From: Anaeromyxobacter paludicola
GTDB taxonomy: Bacteria > Myxococcota > Myxococcia > Myxococcales > Anaeromyxobacteraceae
Direction of reading: 5' to 3'
DNA length: 64,000 nt
Assembly: GCF_023169965.1 (NCBI RefSeq)
Contig: NZ_AP025592.1
Location: 3,906,001 to 3,970,000, forward strand
Both the position numbers and the translations under genes were made by a program. The notes under the pieces were generated by a model. The model did not search any database and was not told where the DNA came from. It saw nothing but the letters and a program-made list of their open reading frames with translations. This document shows, piece by piece, positions 1 through 9,858 of the stretch. Within the stretch, counting starts at the first letter, position 1. Every line of letters starts with the position of its first letter.

Positions 1-569
1 AGCAGGACCTCGACCCGCGTCACCACCCCGCCGGGCGGCAGCCGGCAGGTGCGGTAGGCGAACCCGAGCGCGGAGGCCTCGAGCCACCCGGCGCCGTCGG
101 CGGTCGCCACCTCCACCCGCGTCACCACGTCCTTCATCTCGCCGAGCCGCGTGCCGGCGTTCATGGCCACCGCGCCGCCGAGGGTGCCGGGGATGCCGGC
201 GATGAACTCGCAGCCGACGAGCCCCAGCGCCTGCGCGCGGGCGGGCAGCCGGGCGCTCGGCGCGCCGGCCGGGAGCACCAGGCGGGCGCCGTCGCCGGAC
301 TCGCCGCCGAGGTCTCCCGGCAGCTTCACCACCACCCCGCGCACGCCCGCGTCGGCGACGAGCAGGTTGGCGCCGCCGCCGAGCGCCAGGAGCGGCACCC
401 CGAGGTCGCGGCAGGCGCGGAGCAGCTCGGCGAGGTCGTCGGGGTCGGCGGGGCGCACCAGCAGGTCGGCCGGGCCGCCCACCCGGATCGAGGTGCGCGG
501 CGCGAGCGGCGCGTCGCGGATCACCTCGCCGCGCAGCCGCGACGCGAGCTCGTCCCGCCACAGGGCCAA
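1..569 (-). CDS. murB: UDP-N-acetylenolpyruvoylglucosamine reductase MurB (partial, 3' end outside window)
   Basis: MurB reduces UDP-GlcNAc-enolpyruvate to UDP-MurNAc with NADPH and FAD in the cytoplasm. About 189 N-terminal residues are present. The reverse strand shows the FAD-domain signatures of the family: a TSIRVGGPADLL stretch near residue 27, a GGGANLLV loop and a GIPGTLGGAVAMNAG motif. I chose a TTG start at 569, five bases after the murC stop, because the frame opens there and the murC 3' end supplies a GGAGG-like ribosome site; no ATG fits. It is the last visible gene of the dcw operon. ftsQ/ftsA/ftsZ would be expected beyond the edge, which is inference. The product call is firm; the start is less so. 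Confidence 0.93.
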   Translation of the reverse strand, partial: MALWRDELASRLRGEVIRDAPLAPRTSIRVGGPADLLVRPADPDDLAELLRACRDLGVPLLALGGGANLLVADAGVRGVVVKLPGDLGGESGDGARLVLPAGAPSARLPARAQALGLVGCEFIAGIPGTLGGAVAMNAGTRLGEMKDVVTRVEVATADGAGWLEASALGFAYRTCRLPPGGVVTRVEVL

Positions 570-574
570 GGTCG

Positions 575-1954
575 TCAGCCCTCCAGGAGCTTCAGGATCT
601 CCGGGCCGGCGGCGGTGACGTCGCCCGCGCCCAGCGTGATGACGAGGTCGCCGGGCCGGACCTTGGCCCGCGCCGCCTCGGCCAGCCTGGCCCGCTCCGG
701 CACGAAGGTCACGTCCTTGTGGCCGTAGGCGCGGATGGCCTCGGCGAGGTGCTCGCCCGAGACCCCGGGCAAGGGCTCCTCGCCGGCGGCGTAGATCTCG
801 GAGAGCACGAGCACGTCGGCGTCGTTGAAGGCGGTCACGAACTCGTCGAGGAGGTCGCGGGTGCGGGTGTAGCGGTGCGGCTGGAACACGCAGACCACGC
901 GCCGGCCGAACGACTCGCGCGCGCCCTTGAGCGTGGCCTTCACCTCGGCGGGGTGGTGGCCGTAGTCGTCCACCACCGTGACCCCGCCCGCCTCCCCGCG
1001 CACCGTGAACCGGCGCTGCACGCCGTTGAAGTTCGCGAGGGCGGCGCGGGTCACCTCGGTGGGGATGCCCATCTCGTCGGCGAGGGCGATCACGGCGAGC
1101 GCGTTGAGCGCGTTGTGGCGCCCCACCATGCCCACCTGGAACCGGCCGAGCGGCTCGCCGCGCCGGAAGGCGTCGAACGACACCGCCGGCCCCTCGAGGG
1201 CGATGTCGGCGAGCCGGTAGTCGGCCACCGGCGCCTCGCCGTAGGTGACGAAGCGCTTCTCCACGTCGGGGATGAGCGACTGCACCGTCGGGTGGTCCAC
1301 GCAGAGGATGGCGAGCCCGTAGAAGGGCACCCGGTTCACGAAGTCCACGAACCCCTGCCGGAGCGCCGCCGGGGTCTTCCAGTGGTCGAGGTGCTCCGGG
1401 TCCACGTTGGTGACCACCGCCAGCGTCGGCGAGATGCGCAGGAACGAGCCGTCCGACTCGTCCGCCTCGACCACCATGTAGTCGCCCTTGCCGAGCTTGG
1501 CGTTCGAGCCGAAGGCGTTGACCTTGCCGCCCACCACCGCGGTCGGGTCGAGGCCGGCGTGGGCGAGCAGGTGCGCCGCCATCGAGGTGGTGGTGGTCTT
1601 GCCGTGCGAGCCGGCGATGGCGATGCCGTGCTTGAGCCGCATCAGCTCGGCCAGCATCTCGGCGCGGGGGATGACCGGGATCTTCCGCGCGCGGGCCTCG
1701 ACCACCTCGGGGTTCTGGCGGCGCACCGCCGACGAGGTGACCACCACGTCGGCGTCGGCGACGTTGGCGGCGGCGTGGCCGATCTGGATCCGCCCGCCGA
1801 GCCCGGCGAGGCGGCGGGTGGTCTCCGACTCCTTGAGGTCGGAGCCGGACACGGGGTAGCCGAGGTTGAGCAGCACCTCGGCGATGCCGCTCATGCCGAT
1901 GCCGCCGATGCCGACGAAGTGGATCTTGGCGGAGCGCGAACGGAACAGGATCAT
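575..1954 (-). CDS. murC: UDP-N-acetylmuramate--L-alanine ligase MurC
   Basis: MurC is the ATP-dependent ligase that adds L-alanine to UDP-MurNAc, the first amino acid of the peptidoglycan stem. The 459-residue product has the usual length. It opens with a Rossmann-like [17 protein letters not shown] segment, carries the Mur ligase P-loop [16 protein letters not shown] near residue 110, and has the downstream EADESDGSF and [10 protein letters not shown] signatures. The ATG at 1954 overlaps the murG stop as ATGA, so the two are probably translationally coupled. It lies between murG and murB in the normal dcw order. No oddities were seen. Confidence 0.97.
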   Translation of the reverse strand: MILFRSRSAKIHFVGIGGIGMSGIAEVLLNLGYPVSGSDLKESETTRRLAGLGGRIQIGHAAANVADADVVVTSSAVRRQNPEVVEARARKIPVIPRAEMLAELMRLKHGIAIAGSHGKTTTTSMAAHLLAHAGLDPTAVVGGKVNAFGSNAKLGKGDYMVVEADESDGSFLRISPTLAVVTNVDPEHLDHWKTPAALRQGFVDFVNRVPFYGLAILCVDHPTVQSLIPDVEKRFVTYGEAPVADYRLADIALEGPAVSFDAFRRGEPLGRFQVGMVGRHNALNALAVIALADEMGIPTEVTRAALANFNGVQRRFTVRGEAGGVTVVDDYGHHPAEVKATLKGARESFGRRVVCVFQPHRYTRTRDLLDEFVTAFNDADVLVLSEIYAAGEEPLPGVSGEHLAEAIRAYGHKDVTFVPERARLAEAARAKVRPGDLVITLGAGDVTAAGPEILKLLEG

Positions 1955-3126
1955 GGGCGGGCGCTTCCTTCTTGGCCGGGCTCCGGCTCGGGCGGGCGGA
2001 CCGGCGCGAAGTCCGGGCCGCGGTCCTGGCCGAGGCGCGAGCCCCAGCGGCGCAGCGAGAGCTCGCTCAGGACCTCGGCGATCTCGCGCGCCGCCTGCGG
2101 GGCGCCGAGCAGGCCGGCGGCGCGGGCCATCCGCTCGCGCCGCTCGGGGTTGGTGAGGATGGCGCGCACCTCGGACGCGAGGAGCTCGCCCGTGAGGTCC
2201 CGCTCCTCGATCATGACCGCCGCGCCGGCGTCCACCAGGCTGCGGGCGTTCACCACCTGGTGGTTGTCGGCCGCGAAGGGGAAGGGGACCAGGATCGAGG
2301 GCTTCTTGCAGACGGTCAGCTCGGCCAGGGTGGTCGCGCCGGCGCGGCAGACGACGAGGTCGCAGCCGGCGTAGGCGCCCGACATGTCGGTGATGAAGGT
2401 CCGCACCTCCGGCTGGAAGCCGACGGCGCGGTAGCCCTTCTCCACCTGCTCCCGGTCCTTCGCGCCCGTCTGGTGCGTGATCCGGATCCGGTCCTTCAGG
2501 TCGGCGAGGTGCGGCAGGGCCTCGATGACCCGCATGTTGAGCGCGTGCGCGCCGAGCGAGCCGCCGAACACCAGCAGGCGGAGCTCCTCGTGCGGCTCCG
2601 ACGGGCGCATGTAGTTGTCCATGAGCTGCCGGCGGATGGGGTTGCCGAGCTGCTGCACCTTGGACGCCTTGAAGTACCGGCCCGCCTCGGGGAAGGCGGT
2701 GAAGACGCTCCGGACGATGCGCCCCAGGATCCGGTTGGTGAAGCCGGGCAGGGCGTTCTGCTCCTGGATGGCGGTGGGGAACCCGAGGAGCCAGGCGGCG
2801 AGCACCACCGGGCCGCTGGCGTAGCCGCCCACGCCGACCACCACGTCGGGCCGCCACTTCCTCAGGATCCGGACGCACTGGAGGAAGGCGCGCGGGAGGA
2901 GGAAGAGCCCGGTGAGGAGCCCCAGGAGCCCCTTGCCCTTGAGCCCCGCCACCTCGATGAGCTCGATGGGGAAGCCGGCCTGCGGCACCACCTTGGCCTC
3001 GAGGCCGCGGGCGGTGCCGACGAAGACCACGTCGTTCCTCGGGTGGCGCCCCACCACCTCCTCGGCGAGCGCGATGCCGGGGAAGACGTGGCCCCCGGTG
3101 CCGCCGCCGGCGACGAGCATCCTCAC
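1951..3126 (-). CDS. murG: UDP-GlcNAc:undecaprenyl-PP-MurNAc-pentapeptide GlcNAc transferase MurG
   Basis: MurG is the peripheral inner-membrane glycosyltransferase (GT28) that converts lipid I to lipid II. The N-terminal [17 protein letters not shown] motif is diagnostic. [10 protein letters not shown] segment and the C-terminal donor-binding region with [11 protein letters not shown] and [10 protein letters not shown] follow. I prefer the GTG at 3126, which overlaps the ftsW stop as GTGA and gives 391 residues; an ATG two codons downstream at 3120 is the alternative. It is flanked by ftsW and murC, as in most dcw clusters. Confidence 0.96.
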   Translation of the reverse strand: MRMLVAGGGTGGHVFPGIALAEEVVGRHPRNDVVFVGTARGLEAKVVPQAGFPIELIEVAGLKGKGLLGLLTGLFLLPRAFLQCVRILRKWRPDVVVGVGGYASGPVVLAAWLLGFPTAIQEQNALPGFTNRILGRIVRSVFTAFPEAGRYFKASKVQQLGNPIRRQLMDNYMRPSEPHEELRLLVFGGSLGAHALNMRVIEALPHLADLKDRIRITHQTGAKDREQVEKGYRAVGFQPEVRTFITDMSGAYAGCDLVVCRAGATTLAELTVCKKPSILVPFPFAADNHQVVNARSLVDAGAAVMIEERDLTGELLASEVRAILTNPERRERMARAAGLLGAPQAAREIAEVLSELSLRRWGSRLGQDRGPDFAPVRPPEPEPGQEGSARP

Positions 3127-4307
3127 GGCGCCACCTCCGCCTGGAGCCGCACGGCCTGCGCGCCGCGCCTCAGGAACCCGCCCTGGCTCTGGCTCACCGA
3201 GAGCAGGAGCCCCGACGCGCCCATCAGCGTCATGAGGGAGCTGCCGCCGTAGGAGACGAAGGGGAGGGTGAGCCCCTTCGTCGGCAGGAGCACCAGCACC
3301 ACGCAGAGGTTGAAGACCGCCTGCACGCCCACGAGCGTGGTGAGCCCGAGCGCGAGGTAGCAGCCGAAGGAGTCGGAGGCGCCGAAGGCGGCCTTGAGCC
3401 CGCGCCAGACGAAGACGCCGTAGAGGGTGACGAGGAGCAGCATGCCCACGAGCCCCAGCTCCTCGGCGATGACCGCGCCGATGAAGTCGGTGTGCGCGGC
3501 GGGGAGGTAGAAGAGCTTCCCCTTGCCGTCGCCGAGCCCCTGCCCGAGCCAGCCGCCGTTCCCCACCCCGAGCAGCGACTCCACCATCTGGAAGCCGACG
3601 CCGTCGCGGTAGGCGAACGGATCCTTGAAGGCGAGCCAGCGCTTCAGCCGGTAGTCGGTGCCGGCGATGAGCTTCCAGCCGATGGGGATGGCGGCGAAGA
3701 CCGCCGCCACGAGCCAGGTGACCTTGGCGCCGGCGGCGAACAGCATCGCCAGGAGCACGCCCGCCAGCACCACGCAGGTGCCGAGGTCCTTCTCGAAGAG
3801 GCAGAGCACCATCAGCACCCCGGCCACCATCACGTGGGGGACGAAGCCGATGGAGAAGAGGCGCATCTTGTCGCGCTTGTAGGCGAGCGAGCGGGCCAGG
3901 TAGAGCACCAGCGCGAGCTTGCAGAGCTCCGCCGGCTGGAACGAGAGCGGCCCGGCGCCGATCCAGCGGCGCGCCCCGCCGGCCACCTTGCCGATCCCGG
4001 GGACGAGCACGAGCACGAGCGAGAAGAGGGTGAAGAGGAGCACCGGGTAGGCGAGCGTCTCGAAGCGGCGGTACCCCAGCTTCAGGGCGCCGACGAGGAG
4101 CCCCGCGCCCACCGCCGCGGCGACGAGCTGCCGCTTGAGGAAGAAGAACTGGTCGCCGCTCTTGGCGGCCGCGGTCACCGCGCTCGCCGAGTAGACCATC
4201 ACCGCGCCGAAGGCGGTGAGGGCGAGGACGGCGAAGAGGAGCCACCCGTCCACGGGCGCCGCGGACGGCCTGCGGGACCAGCTGCGATCGGAGGCCGGCG
4301 GCGCCAT
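3123..4307 (-). CDS. ftsW: Septal peptidoglycan polymerase FtsW (SEDS family)
   Basis: FtsW is the SEDS glycosyltransferase that polymerises lipid II at the septum together with the class B PBP FtsI. The 394-residue protein is polytopic with about ten hydrophobic segments. Family marks include VMVYSAS near the first helix, [17 protein letters not shown], a [10 protein letters not shown] loop, EELGLVG and the C-terminal [10 protein letters not shown] motif. The ATG at 4307 overlaps the murD stop as TGATG. A RodA assignment is possible from the fold alone, but position between murD and murG makes FtsW much more likely. Confidence 0.95.
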   Translation of the reverse strand: MAPPASDRSWSRRPSAAPVDGWLLFAVLALTAFGAVMVYSASAVTAAAKSGDQFFFLKRQLVAAAVGAGLLVGALKLGYRRFETLAYPVLLFTLFSLVLVLVPGIGKVAGGARRWIGAGPLSFQPAELCKLALVLYLARSLAYKRDKMRLFSIGFVPHVMVAGVLMVLCLFEKDLGTCVVLAGVLLAMLFAAGAKVTWLVAAVFAAIPIGWKLIAGTDYRLKRWLAFKDPFAYRDGVGFQMVESLLGVGNGGWLGQGLGDGKGKLFYLPAAHTDFIGAVIAEELGLVGMLLLVTLYGVFVWRGLKAAFGASDSFGCYLALGLTTLVGVQAVFNLCVVLVLLPTKGLTLPFVSYGGSSLMTLMGASGLLLSVSQSQGGFLRRGAQAVRLQAEVAP

Positions 4308-5692
4308 CAGGGCAGCTCCTCGACGAGGCGGCGGAAGACCGCGCCCCGGTGCTCGTAGCTCTGGAACTGATCGTAGCTGGAGCAGGCCGGCGAGAGGAGC
4401 ACCGCGTCCCCGGGACCCGCCAGCGCCGCCGCCCGGGCCACCGCCCGGTCGAGCGTGCCGCAGGGCTCGATGGGGGCGAGGCAGGAGAGCTCGCGCTCGA
4501 TGGCGGGGGCGTCCTCGCCGATGGTGAGGAGCGCCTTCACGCGGCCGGGGAAGAGCGCGCGCAAGGGCGCGTAGGGGGCGCCCTTGCCGTGGCCGCCCAT
4601 GATGAGGACCACCGAGGGCCGGCCGGCCTCGAAGGCCGAGAGCCCGACCCAGGTCGAGTCCACGTTGGTGCCCTTGGAGTCGTTCACCCACTCCACGCCG
4701 CCCCGCTCGCGGACGAGCTCGAGCCGGTGCGGCAGGCCGGGGAAGGCGTCGAGCCCGCGCTGCACCGCCGCCGGGGGCACGCCCAGGAGCCGCGCGCAGA
4801 GCACGGCGGCCATGGCGTTCTCGCGGTTGTGGCTGCCGCGGAGGGCGCGGTTGCGCAGCGCGTAGGTCTCCGCCGGGCCGGAGGCGGGGGTGACGACCAG
4901 CTCGGTCGCGGCCCCCCCGGCGCAGCGGGCGGCGCGCGGCTCGGGCGGGCCGAAGCCGAAGGTGTGGAGCGCGGCGCGGGAGGCGCGGGCGAGCTCGAGC
5001 GCCCGGTCGTCCCGCGCGTTCGCGACCGCGAAGTCGCCCTCGCCCTGGTTCAGGAAGAGGCGCCCCTTGGCGGCGGCGTACTCGTCCACGCTGGCGTAGC
5101 GGTCGAGGTGGTCGGGGGTGACGTTGGTGATGGCGGCCACCGTGGGCCGGAAGGCCTCGATCCCCTCGAGCTGGAACGAGGAGAGCTCGACCACCGCCAC
5201 CTCGGCCCGCGGCCCGTCGAGGAGCAGCTCCGAGAGCGGCTGCCCGAGGTTCCCGCCGGCGAAGGTGGGCCGGTCCTCGGCGAAGAGGGCGGCGGTCAGG
5301 GCGGTGGTGGTGCTCTTGCCGTTGGTGCCGGTGATGCCCACCACCGGCACGCCGCCGAGGAGCCGGAAGGCGAGCTCCACCTCGCCCACCACCGGCACCC
5401 CGGCGCGCCGCGCCGCGGCGATGGGGGGGATGGAGAGCGGCACGCCCGGCGACACCACGACGAGATCGGCCCCCTCGAAGTCGGCGAGGTCGTGGCCCCC
5501 GAGGGCCTCGCGCACGGGGAGCCCGCGGAGCGCCTCGCGCTGCGGCCCGAGCTCGGCCGCGGGGCGGCGGTCGGTCACGGTGACGCGGGCGCCCTCGCGG
5601 GCGGCGAGCCGCGCCGCGGCGACCCCGGAGCGGGCGAGGCCCACCACGGTGACGCGCGCGCCCTCGAGCCTGTCGGGGAAGCCCACGGTCAC
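4307..5692 (-). CDS. murD: UDP-N-acetylmuramoyl-L-alanine--D-glutamate ligase MurD
   Basis: MurD adds D-glutamate to UDP-MurNAc-L-Ala. The N-terminal VTVVGLARSGVAAARLAA Rossmann segment, the P-loop GITGTNGKSTTTALTAALF, the central NVTPDHLDRY motif and the C-terminal VNDSKGTNVDST motif are all visible. The product is 461 residues, typical for the family. I place the start at GTG 5692, overlapping the mraY stop as GTGA; a second in-frame GTG at 5686 is the alternative. The neighbour downstream is ftsW, again with a 1-base overlap. Confidence 0.95.
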   Translation of the reverse strand: MTVGFPDRLEGARVTVVGLARSGVAAARLAAREGARVTVTDRRPAAELGPQREALRGLPVREALGGHDLADFEGADLVVVSPGVPLSIPPIAAARRAGVPVVGEVELAFRLLGGVPVVGITGTNGKSTTTALTAALFAEDRPTFAGGNLGQPLSELLLDGPRAEVAVVELSSFQLEGIEAFRPTVAAITNVTPDHLDRYASVDEYAAAKGRLFLNQGEGDFAVANARDDRALELARASRAALHTFGFGPPEPRAARCAGGAATELVVTPASGPAETYALRNRALRGSHNRENAMAAVLCARLLGVPPAAVQRGLDAFPGLPHRLELVRERGGVEWVNDSKGTNVDSTWVGLSAFEAGRPSVVLIMGGHGKGAPYAPLRALFPGRVKALLTIGEDAPAIERELSCLAPIEPCGTLDRAVARAAALAGPGDAVLLSPACSSYDQFQSYEHRGAVFRRLVEELP

Positions 5693-6831
5693 CTCAGCTT
5701 GAGCGAGGCCAGCGCCACCAGCGCCAGCGCGATGGAGATGATCCAGAAGCGGACGATGATCTTGGGCTCGGCCCAGCCCTCGAGCTCGAAGTGGTGGTGG
5801 ATGGGGGCCATCCGGAACACCCGCTTGCCCGTGGTCTTGAAGGACGCCACCTGCACCATCACGCTCACCGTCTCGGCGAGGAAGACGCCGTGGAGAATGG
5901 CGCTCACCACCTCGTTCTTGGTGAGCACGGCGAGGGTGCCGAGCCCGCCGCCGAGCGCCAGCGATCCGACGTCGCCCATGAACACCGACGCCGGATAGGT
6001 GTTGTACCAGAGGAAGGCGATCCCCGCGCCCACCATGGCGGCGCAGAAGACCGCCAGCTCCTCCGCCCCCTGGATCTCCGGGATGCGCAGGTAGGGCGCG
6101 AGGTGGAACCCGCCGATGGTGGCCCCGGCCACGTAGGCCAGGATGAGGAAGGTGGAGGCCGAGACGATGGTGGGGCCGATGGCGAGCCCGTCGAGGCCGT
6201 CGGTCAGGTTCACCGCGTTGGAGGTGCCGATGATCACCACCAGCATGAACGGCAGGTAGAGCCACCCGAGCGACGGCTCGAACCGCACGGTGGAGACGAA
6301 GGGCAGGGAGAGGTGCAGGTCGAGCCGGCTCCCCACCGTCACGAACGGGAAGGCGCTCCCGAGCGAGAAGTGCAGGTCGGTGAAGAGCCCGTAGTAGACG
6401 GCGAGCACGATGACGAGCTGCCAGAGGAGCTTCTTCCTGCCGGCGAGCCCCTTGGAGTTCTTCTTCGAGATCTTGAGCCAGTCGTCGGTGAAGCCGATGG
6501 CGCCGTAGCCGACGGTGACGAGCAGCACGCCCCAGACCAGCCGGCTGCGCAGGTCGGCGAAGAGGAGCGTCGCCACCACCAGCGAGAAGAGCACCAGGGC
6601 GCCGCCCATCGACGGGGTGCCCGACTTCTTCTTGTGCGTCTCGGGCGTGTCCTCGCGGACGTTGGAGACGCCGTACTGGATGACCCGCATCCGCTCGATG
6701 AAGGCCGGGCCGAGCAGGAGCCCCAGCGCGAGCGCCGTGAAGCCGGCGGCGATGATCCGGAAGGAGGGGTAGCGCAGGACGTTGAAGAGGCCGAAGCGCC
6801 CCGCGAGCGGGAAGAGGAGGTGGTAGAGCAT
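5689..6831 (-). CDS. mraY: Phospho-N-acetylmuramoyl-pentapeptide transferase MraY
   Basis: MraY transfers phospho-MurNAc-pentapeptide from UDP to undecaprenyl phosphate, making lipid I at the inner membrane. The 380-residue polytopic protein has the family signatures KKSGTPSMGG near residue 70, the NLTDGLDGLAIGP aspartate loop, a MGDVGSLALGGG loop and the HHHFELEGW motif close to the C-terminus. The ATG at 6831 lies 29 bases after the murF stop, one of only a few non-overlapping junctions in this operon. It is followed directly by murD. Confidence 0.97.
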   Translation of the reverse strand: MLYHLLFPLAGRFGLFNVLRYPSFRIIAAGFTALALGLLLGPAFIERMRVIQYGVSNVREDTPETHKKKSGTPSMGGALVLFSLVVATLLFADLRSRLVWGVLLVTVGYGAIGFTDDWLKISKKNSKGLAGRKKLLWQLVIVLAVYYGLFTDLHFSLGSAFPFVTVGSRLDLHLSLPFVSTVRFEPSLGWLYLPFMLVVIIGTSNAVNLTDGLDGLAIGPTIVSASTFLILAYVAGATIGGFHLAPYLRIPEIQGAEELAVFCAAMVGAGIAFLWYNTYPASVFMGDVGSLALGGGLGTLAVLTKNEVVSAILHGVFLAETVSVMVQVASFKTTGKRVFRMAPIHHHFELEGWAEPKIIVRFWIISIALALVALASLKLR

Positions 6832-6860
6832 CTAGGGGACCGGACGGAGGGGGACGCGGG

Positions 6861-8318
6861 TCATGGGCGGCGCTCGTTCAGGGCCTCGACGAGCCGCTCG
6901 AGGCGGTTGCCGCGGCTGCCCTTGACGAGGAGGACGTCGCCGGGCGCGAGCCGGGCGCGCACCTCGCGCGCGAGCTCGCCCAGGTCCTCGGTGTGGAGCG
7001 AAGCGGCCTCGGCGAGGCCGGCCGCGCGGGCGGCGGCGAGGGTGGTCCGCGAGCGCGGGCCGAAGGCGGCGAGCAGCTTCAGCCCGGCCCGGGCGGCCTG
7101 CTCGCCCAGGGCGCGGTGCGACGGCTCCTCGGCCGCCCCGAGCTCGAGCATGTCGCCGAGGACCGCCACCGGCCGGCCGCCGCGCTCGGCGGCGAGCTGG
7201 GAGAGGGTCTCGAGGGCGGCCTGCATCGAGGCCGGGTTGGCGTTGTAGCAGTCGTCCACGAGGAGCACGCCCGAGGGGAGCTCCTCGAGCCGGAGCCGCC
7301 GGCCCACGGTGCGGACCTGGGCGAGCCCCGCCACGATCTCGCGGTCGCTGCAGCCGAGCGCCACCGCGGCGGCGGCCGCCGCGGCGGCGTTGGCCATGTT
7401 GTGGAGCCCGACCAGCGGGAGCCGCACCTCGAGCTCGCGGTTGCCGATGCCGAGGGTGAAGGCCAGCCCCTCCGGCCCGTGGGAGAGGAGGTCGAGCGCC
7501 ACCACGTCGCCGCGCCGGCCGCGCCCGCTCGCGAAGGTGAGCACCCGCTTGCCGGAGGCCTGGGCGCGCTTCAGCATGCGCGGGTCGTCGGCGTTGGCGA
7601 CGGCGATGCCGCCCGGCGGCAGCCCGGCCCAGAGCTCGGCCTTGGCGTCGGCCACCCCGTCCACGCTGCCGAGCCCCTCGAGGTGGGCGGCGGTGGCGTT
7701 GGTGACGACCCCGACCTGCGGCTCGGCGATGCAGGCGAGCCGGCGGATCTCGCCGGGGTGGCTCATGCCCATCTCGATCACGGCGGCGTCGTGCTCCGCG
7801 CCGAGCCGGAAGAGCGTGAGCGGCACGCCCACCTCGTTGTTGAGGTTCCCCTCGGTCCGGAGCACCGGGCCGCGGGTGGCGAGGATGGCGGCCACCATCT
7901 CGCGGGTGGTGGTCTTGCCGTTCGAGCCGGTCACGCCGACCACCGGGATCCGGAAGCGGCGGCGGTGGAAGCGGGCCAGCGCGCCGAGGGCGGCGAGCGT
8001 GTCCTTCACGGCGAGGAGCGGGAGCCCGGCGCCGGCGAGGCCGGGGCTGCCGTTGCCCTGATCGAGCCGGGCGAGGCCGGCGGCGAGGGCCGCGGCGCGC
8101 CCCTCCTCCACCACCGCGCAGGCGGCGCCGGCCTGCTGCGCCTCGGGGAGGTGGTCGTGCCCGTCGAACCGCTCGCCGCGCAGCGCGACGAAGCAGGCGC
8201 CCGGGGCGAGGGTGCGGGTGTCGGTGGAGACGCCCTCGGCGCGCGCCGCGGCCGGGCCGGTGAAGCGCCCCTGGGTCGCGCGCTCGAGCTCCTCCTGCGT
8301 GAAGACCGGGCCGTTCAT
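6861..8318 (-). CDS. murF: UDP-N-acetylmuramoyl-tripeptide--D-alanyl-D-alanine ligase MurF
   Basis: MurF adds the D-Ala-D-Ala dipeptide to the UDP-MurNAc-tripeptide, completing the soluble precursor. The 485-residue protein shows an N-terminal substrate domain with STDTRTLAPGACFVALRGE, the P-loop GVTGSNGKTTTREMVAAIL, the EMGMSHPGEI motif and the C-terminal VDDCYNANPASM motif. The ATG at 8318 overlaps the murE stop as ATGA. It is placed between murE and mraY, as is usual. No oddities were seen. Confidence 0.96.
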   Translation of the reverse strand: MNGPVFTQEELERATQGRFTGPAAARAEGVSTDTRTLAPGACFVALRGERFDGHDHLPEAQQAGAACAVVEEGRAAALAAGLARLDQGNGSPGLAGAGLPLLAVKDTLAALGALARFHRRRFRIPVVGVTGSNGKTTTREMVAAILATRGPVLRTEGNLNNEVGVPLTLFRLGAEHDAAVIEMGMSHPGEIRRLACIAEPQVGVVTNATAAHLEGLGSVDGVADAKAELWAGLPPGGIAVANADDPRMLKRAQASGKRVLTFASGRGRRGDVVALDLLSHGPEGLAFTLGIGNRELEVRLPLVGLHNMANAAAAAAAAVALGCSDREIVAGLAQVRTVGRRLRLEELPSGVLLVDDCYNANPASMQAALETLSQLAAERGGRPVAVLGDMLELGAAEEPSHRALGEQAARAGLKLLAAFGPRSRTTLAAARAAGLAEAASLHTEDLGELAREVRARLAPGDVLLVKGSRGNRLERLVEALNERRP

Positions 8319-9829
8319 GGGATGCCGAGCGCTCGGCGCGCCTCCTCGCGGTCGTCGAGGTGCCGCTTCTCGGTCCCGACGATCTGGTAGTCCTCGTGCC
8401 CCTTGCCGGCGAGCAGCACCGCGTCCCCCTCGCGGGCCGCCCGGATCGCGAGGTCGATGGCCTCGCGCCGGTCGGGCACCACGAGATAGCCCCGCCCGCC
8501 CGCGAGCGCCAGCGCCGGCTCGAGCCGGGGGAGGCCGGTCGCCTCCACCCCCGGCAGGATCTCGCCGATGATGGCCGCCGGGTCCTCGGTGCGCGGGTTG
8601 TCGCTCGTCACCACCACCAGATCGGCGCCGAGCGCCGCCGCCCGGCCCATCAGCGGCCGCTTGCCGCGATCGCGGTCGCCGCCGCAGCCGAAGAGCGCCA
8701 CCAGCCGCCGCGGCCGGAGCGCCCGCAGGGCCTCGAGCGTGCGCGTGAGGGCGTCGTCGGTGTGCGCGTAGTCCACGAACACCGACACCCCGCGGGCGGA
8801 GATCCGCTCGAGCCGCCCGGGCGCGCCGGGCGAGGCGGAGAGGCCGGCGAGGACGGCGCCGAGCGGGAGCCCGAGGCCGAGCGCGAGCCCGGCGGCGCAG
8901 AGCAGGTTCTCGACGTTGTGGCTCCCGACCAGCGGGGAGGCGAGGTCGCCCGCGCCGGCCGGCGTCTCGAGCCGGGCGCGGATGCCGGCGAGGGAGAAGG
9001 TGGCCCCCTCGGCCCGGAGCTCCGCGCCGGGGACGCCGTAGCGCCAGACGCGCCGCCCCGCCTGGGCGAGCTCGGCGGCGAGCCGGGCCCCGTGGTCGTC
9101 GCCGGCGTTCACCACCGCGAGCCCGTCCTCGGCGAGGCCGCCCCGCGCCGCCGGGTCGGGGAAGAAGAGCCGCCGCTTCGCCTGGAAGTAGTCCTCGAAC
9201 CCCGCGTGGAAGTCGAGGTGGTCGCGGGTCAGGTTGGTGAAGCCGGCGGCGCGGAAGGAGAGCCCGGCCACCCGCTCCTGCGCGAGGGCGTGGGACGAGA
9301 CCTCGAGGCAGGCGGCGCGCACGCCGGCGTCGCGCATCTCGGCGAGGAAGGCCTGCAGCGCCTCGGGCGAGGGGGTGGTGTGCGTCGCCGGCCGGGAGAC
9401 CTCGCCGTAGCGGAAGCTCACCGTCCCGACGACGCCGAGCGGCACGCCGGCGGCGCGGGCGCAGGCCTCCACGAGCCAGGTGACGGTGGTCTTGCCCTTC
9501 GTGCCGGTGACGCCGGCGAGCGCGAGCGCGTCCCCGGGCCGGCCGTGGAAGGCGGCCGCGGCGAGGGCGAGGGCGCGGTGGGCGTCGGGCACGAGGAGGA
9601 GGGCGGCGGGCCCGCAGGCGACGGGCCGCTCGGCGAGCACCGCCACCGCGCCGGCGCGGGCCGCGGCGGCCGCGTAGGCGGCGCCGTCCTCGCGCGTGCC
9701 CGGGACCGCCACGAAGAGGGCGCCGGGGCGCACCCGTCGCGAGTCGCCGGTGACGAGGGTGACGTCGGGGTCGGAGGCGGGGCCGGCGGGGCGGGCGCCG
9801 GTGCCTTCTATGACGCTGGAGAGCCGCAT
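8315..9829 (-). CDS. murE: UDP-N-acetylmuramoyl-tripeptide synthase MurE, meso-DAP type
   Basis: MurE adds the third stem-peptide residue to UDP-MurNAc-L-Ala-D-Glu. The P-loop is GVTGTKGKTTVTWLVEA, followed by TTPSPEALQAFLAEM and the FTNLTRDHLDFH motif. The substrate loop reads TSDNPRTEDP. The DNPR form is the known signature for meso-diaminopimelate rather than lysine, so this organism probably has DAP-type peptidoglycan. The product is 504 residues. The ATG at 9829 is 29 bases after the ftsI stop, and the 3' end overlaps murF by four bases. Confidence 0.96.
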   Translation of the reverse strand: MRLSSVIEGTGARPAGPASDPDVTLVTGDSRRVRPGALFVAVPGTREDGAAYAAAAARAGAVAVLAERPVACGPAALLLVPDAHRALALAAAAFHGRPGDALALAGVTGTKGKTTVTWLVEACARAAGVPLGVVGTVSFRYGEVSRPATHTTPSPEALQAFLAEMRDAGVRAACLEVSSHALAQERVAGLSFRAAGFTNLTRDHLDFHAGFEDYFQAKRRLFFPDPAARGGLAEDGLAVVNAGDDHGARLAAELAQAGRRVWRYGVPGAELRAEGATFSLAGIRARLETPAGAGDLASPLVGSHNVENLLCAAGLALGLGLPLGAVLAGLSASPGAPGRLERISARGVSVFVDYAHTDDALTRTLEALRALRPRRLVALFGCGGDRDRGKRPLMGRAAALGADLVVVTSDNPRTEDPAAIIGEILPGVEATGLPRLEPALALAGGRGYLVVPDRREAIDLAIRAAREGDAVLLAGKGHEDYQIVGTEKRHLDDREEARRALGIP

Positions 9830-9858
9830 CGGGGGGCTGCGCCTTCTCTACCACTAAC

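Noticed and set aside
719-2374. Plus-strand open frame across murC and murG
   Set aside because: Its product is His/Val/Glu-rich without motifs and is antisense to two clear Mur genes.
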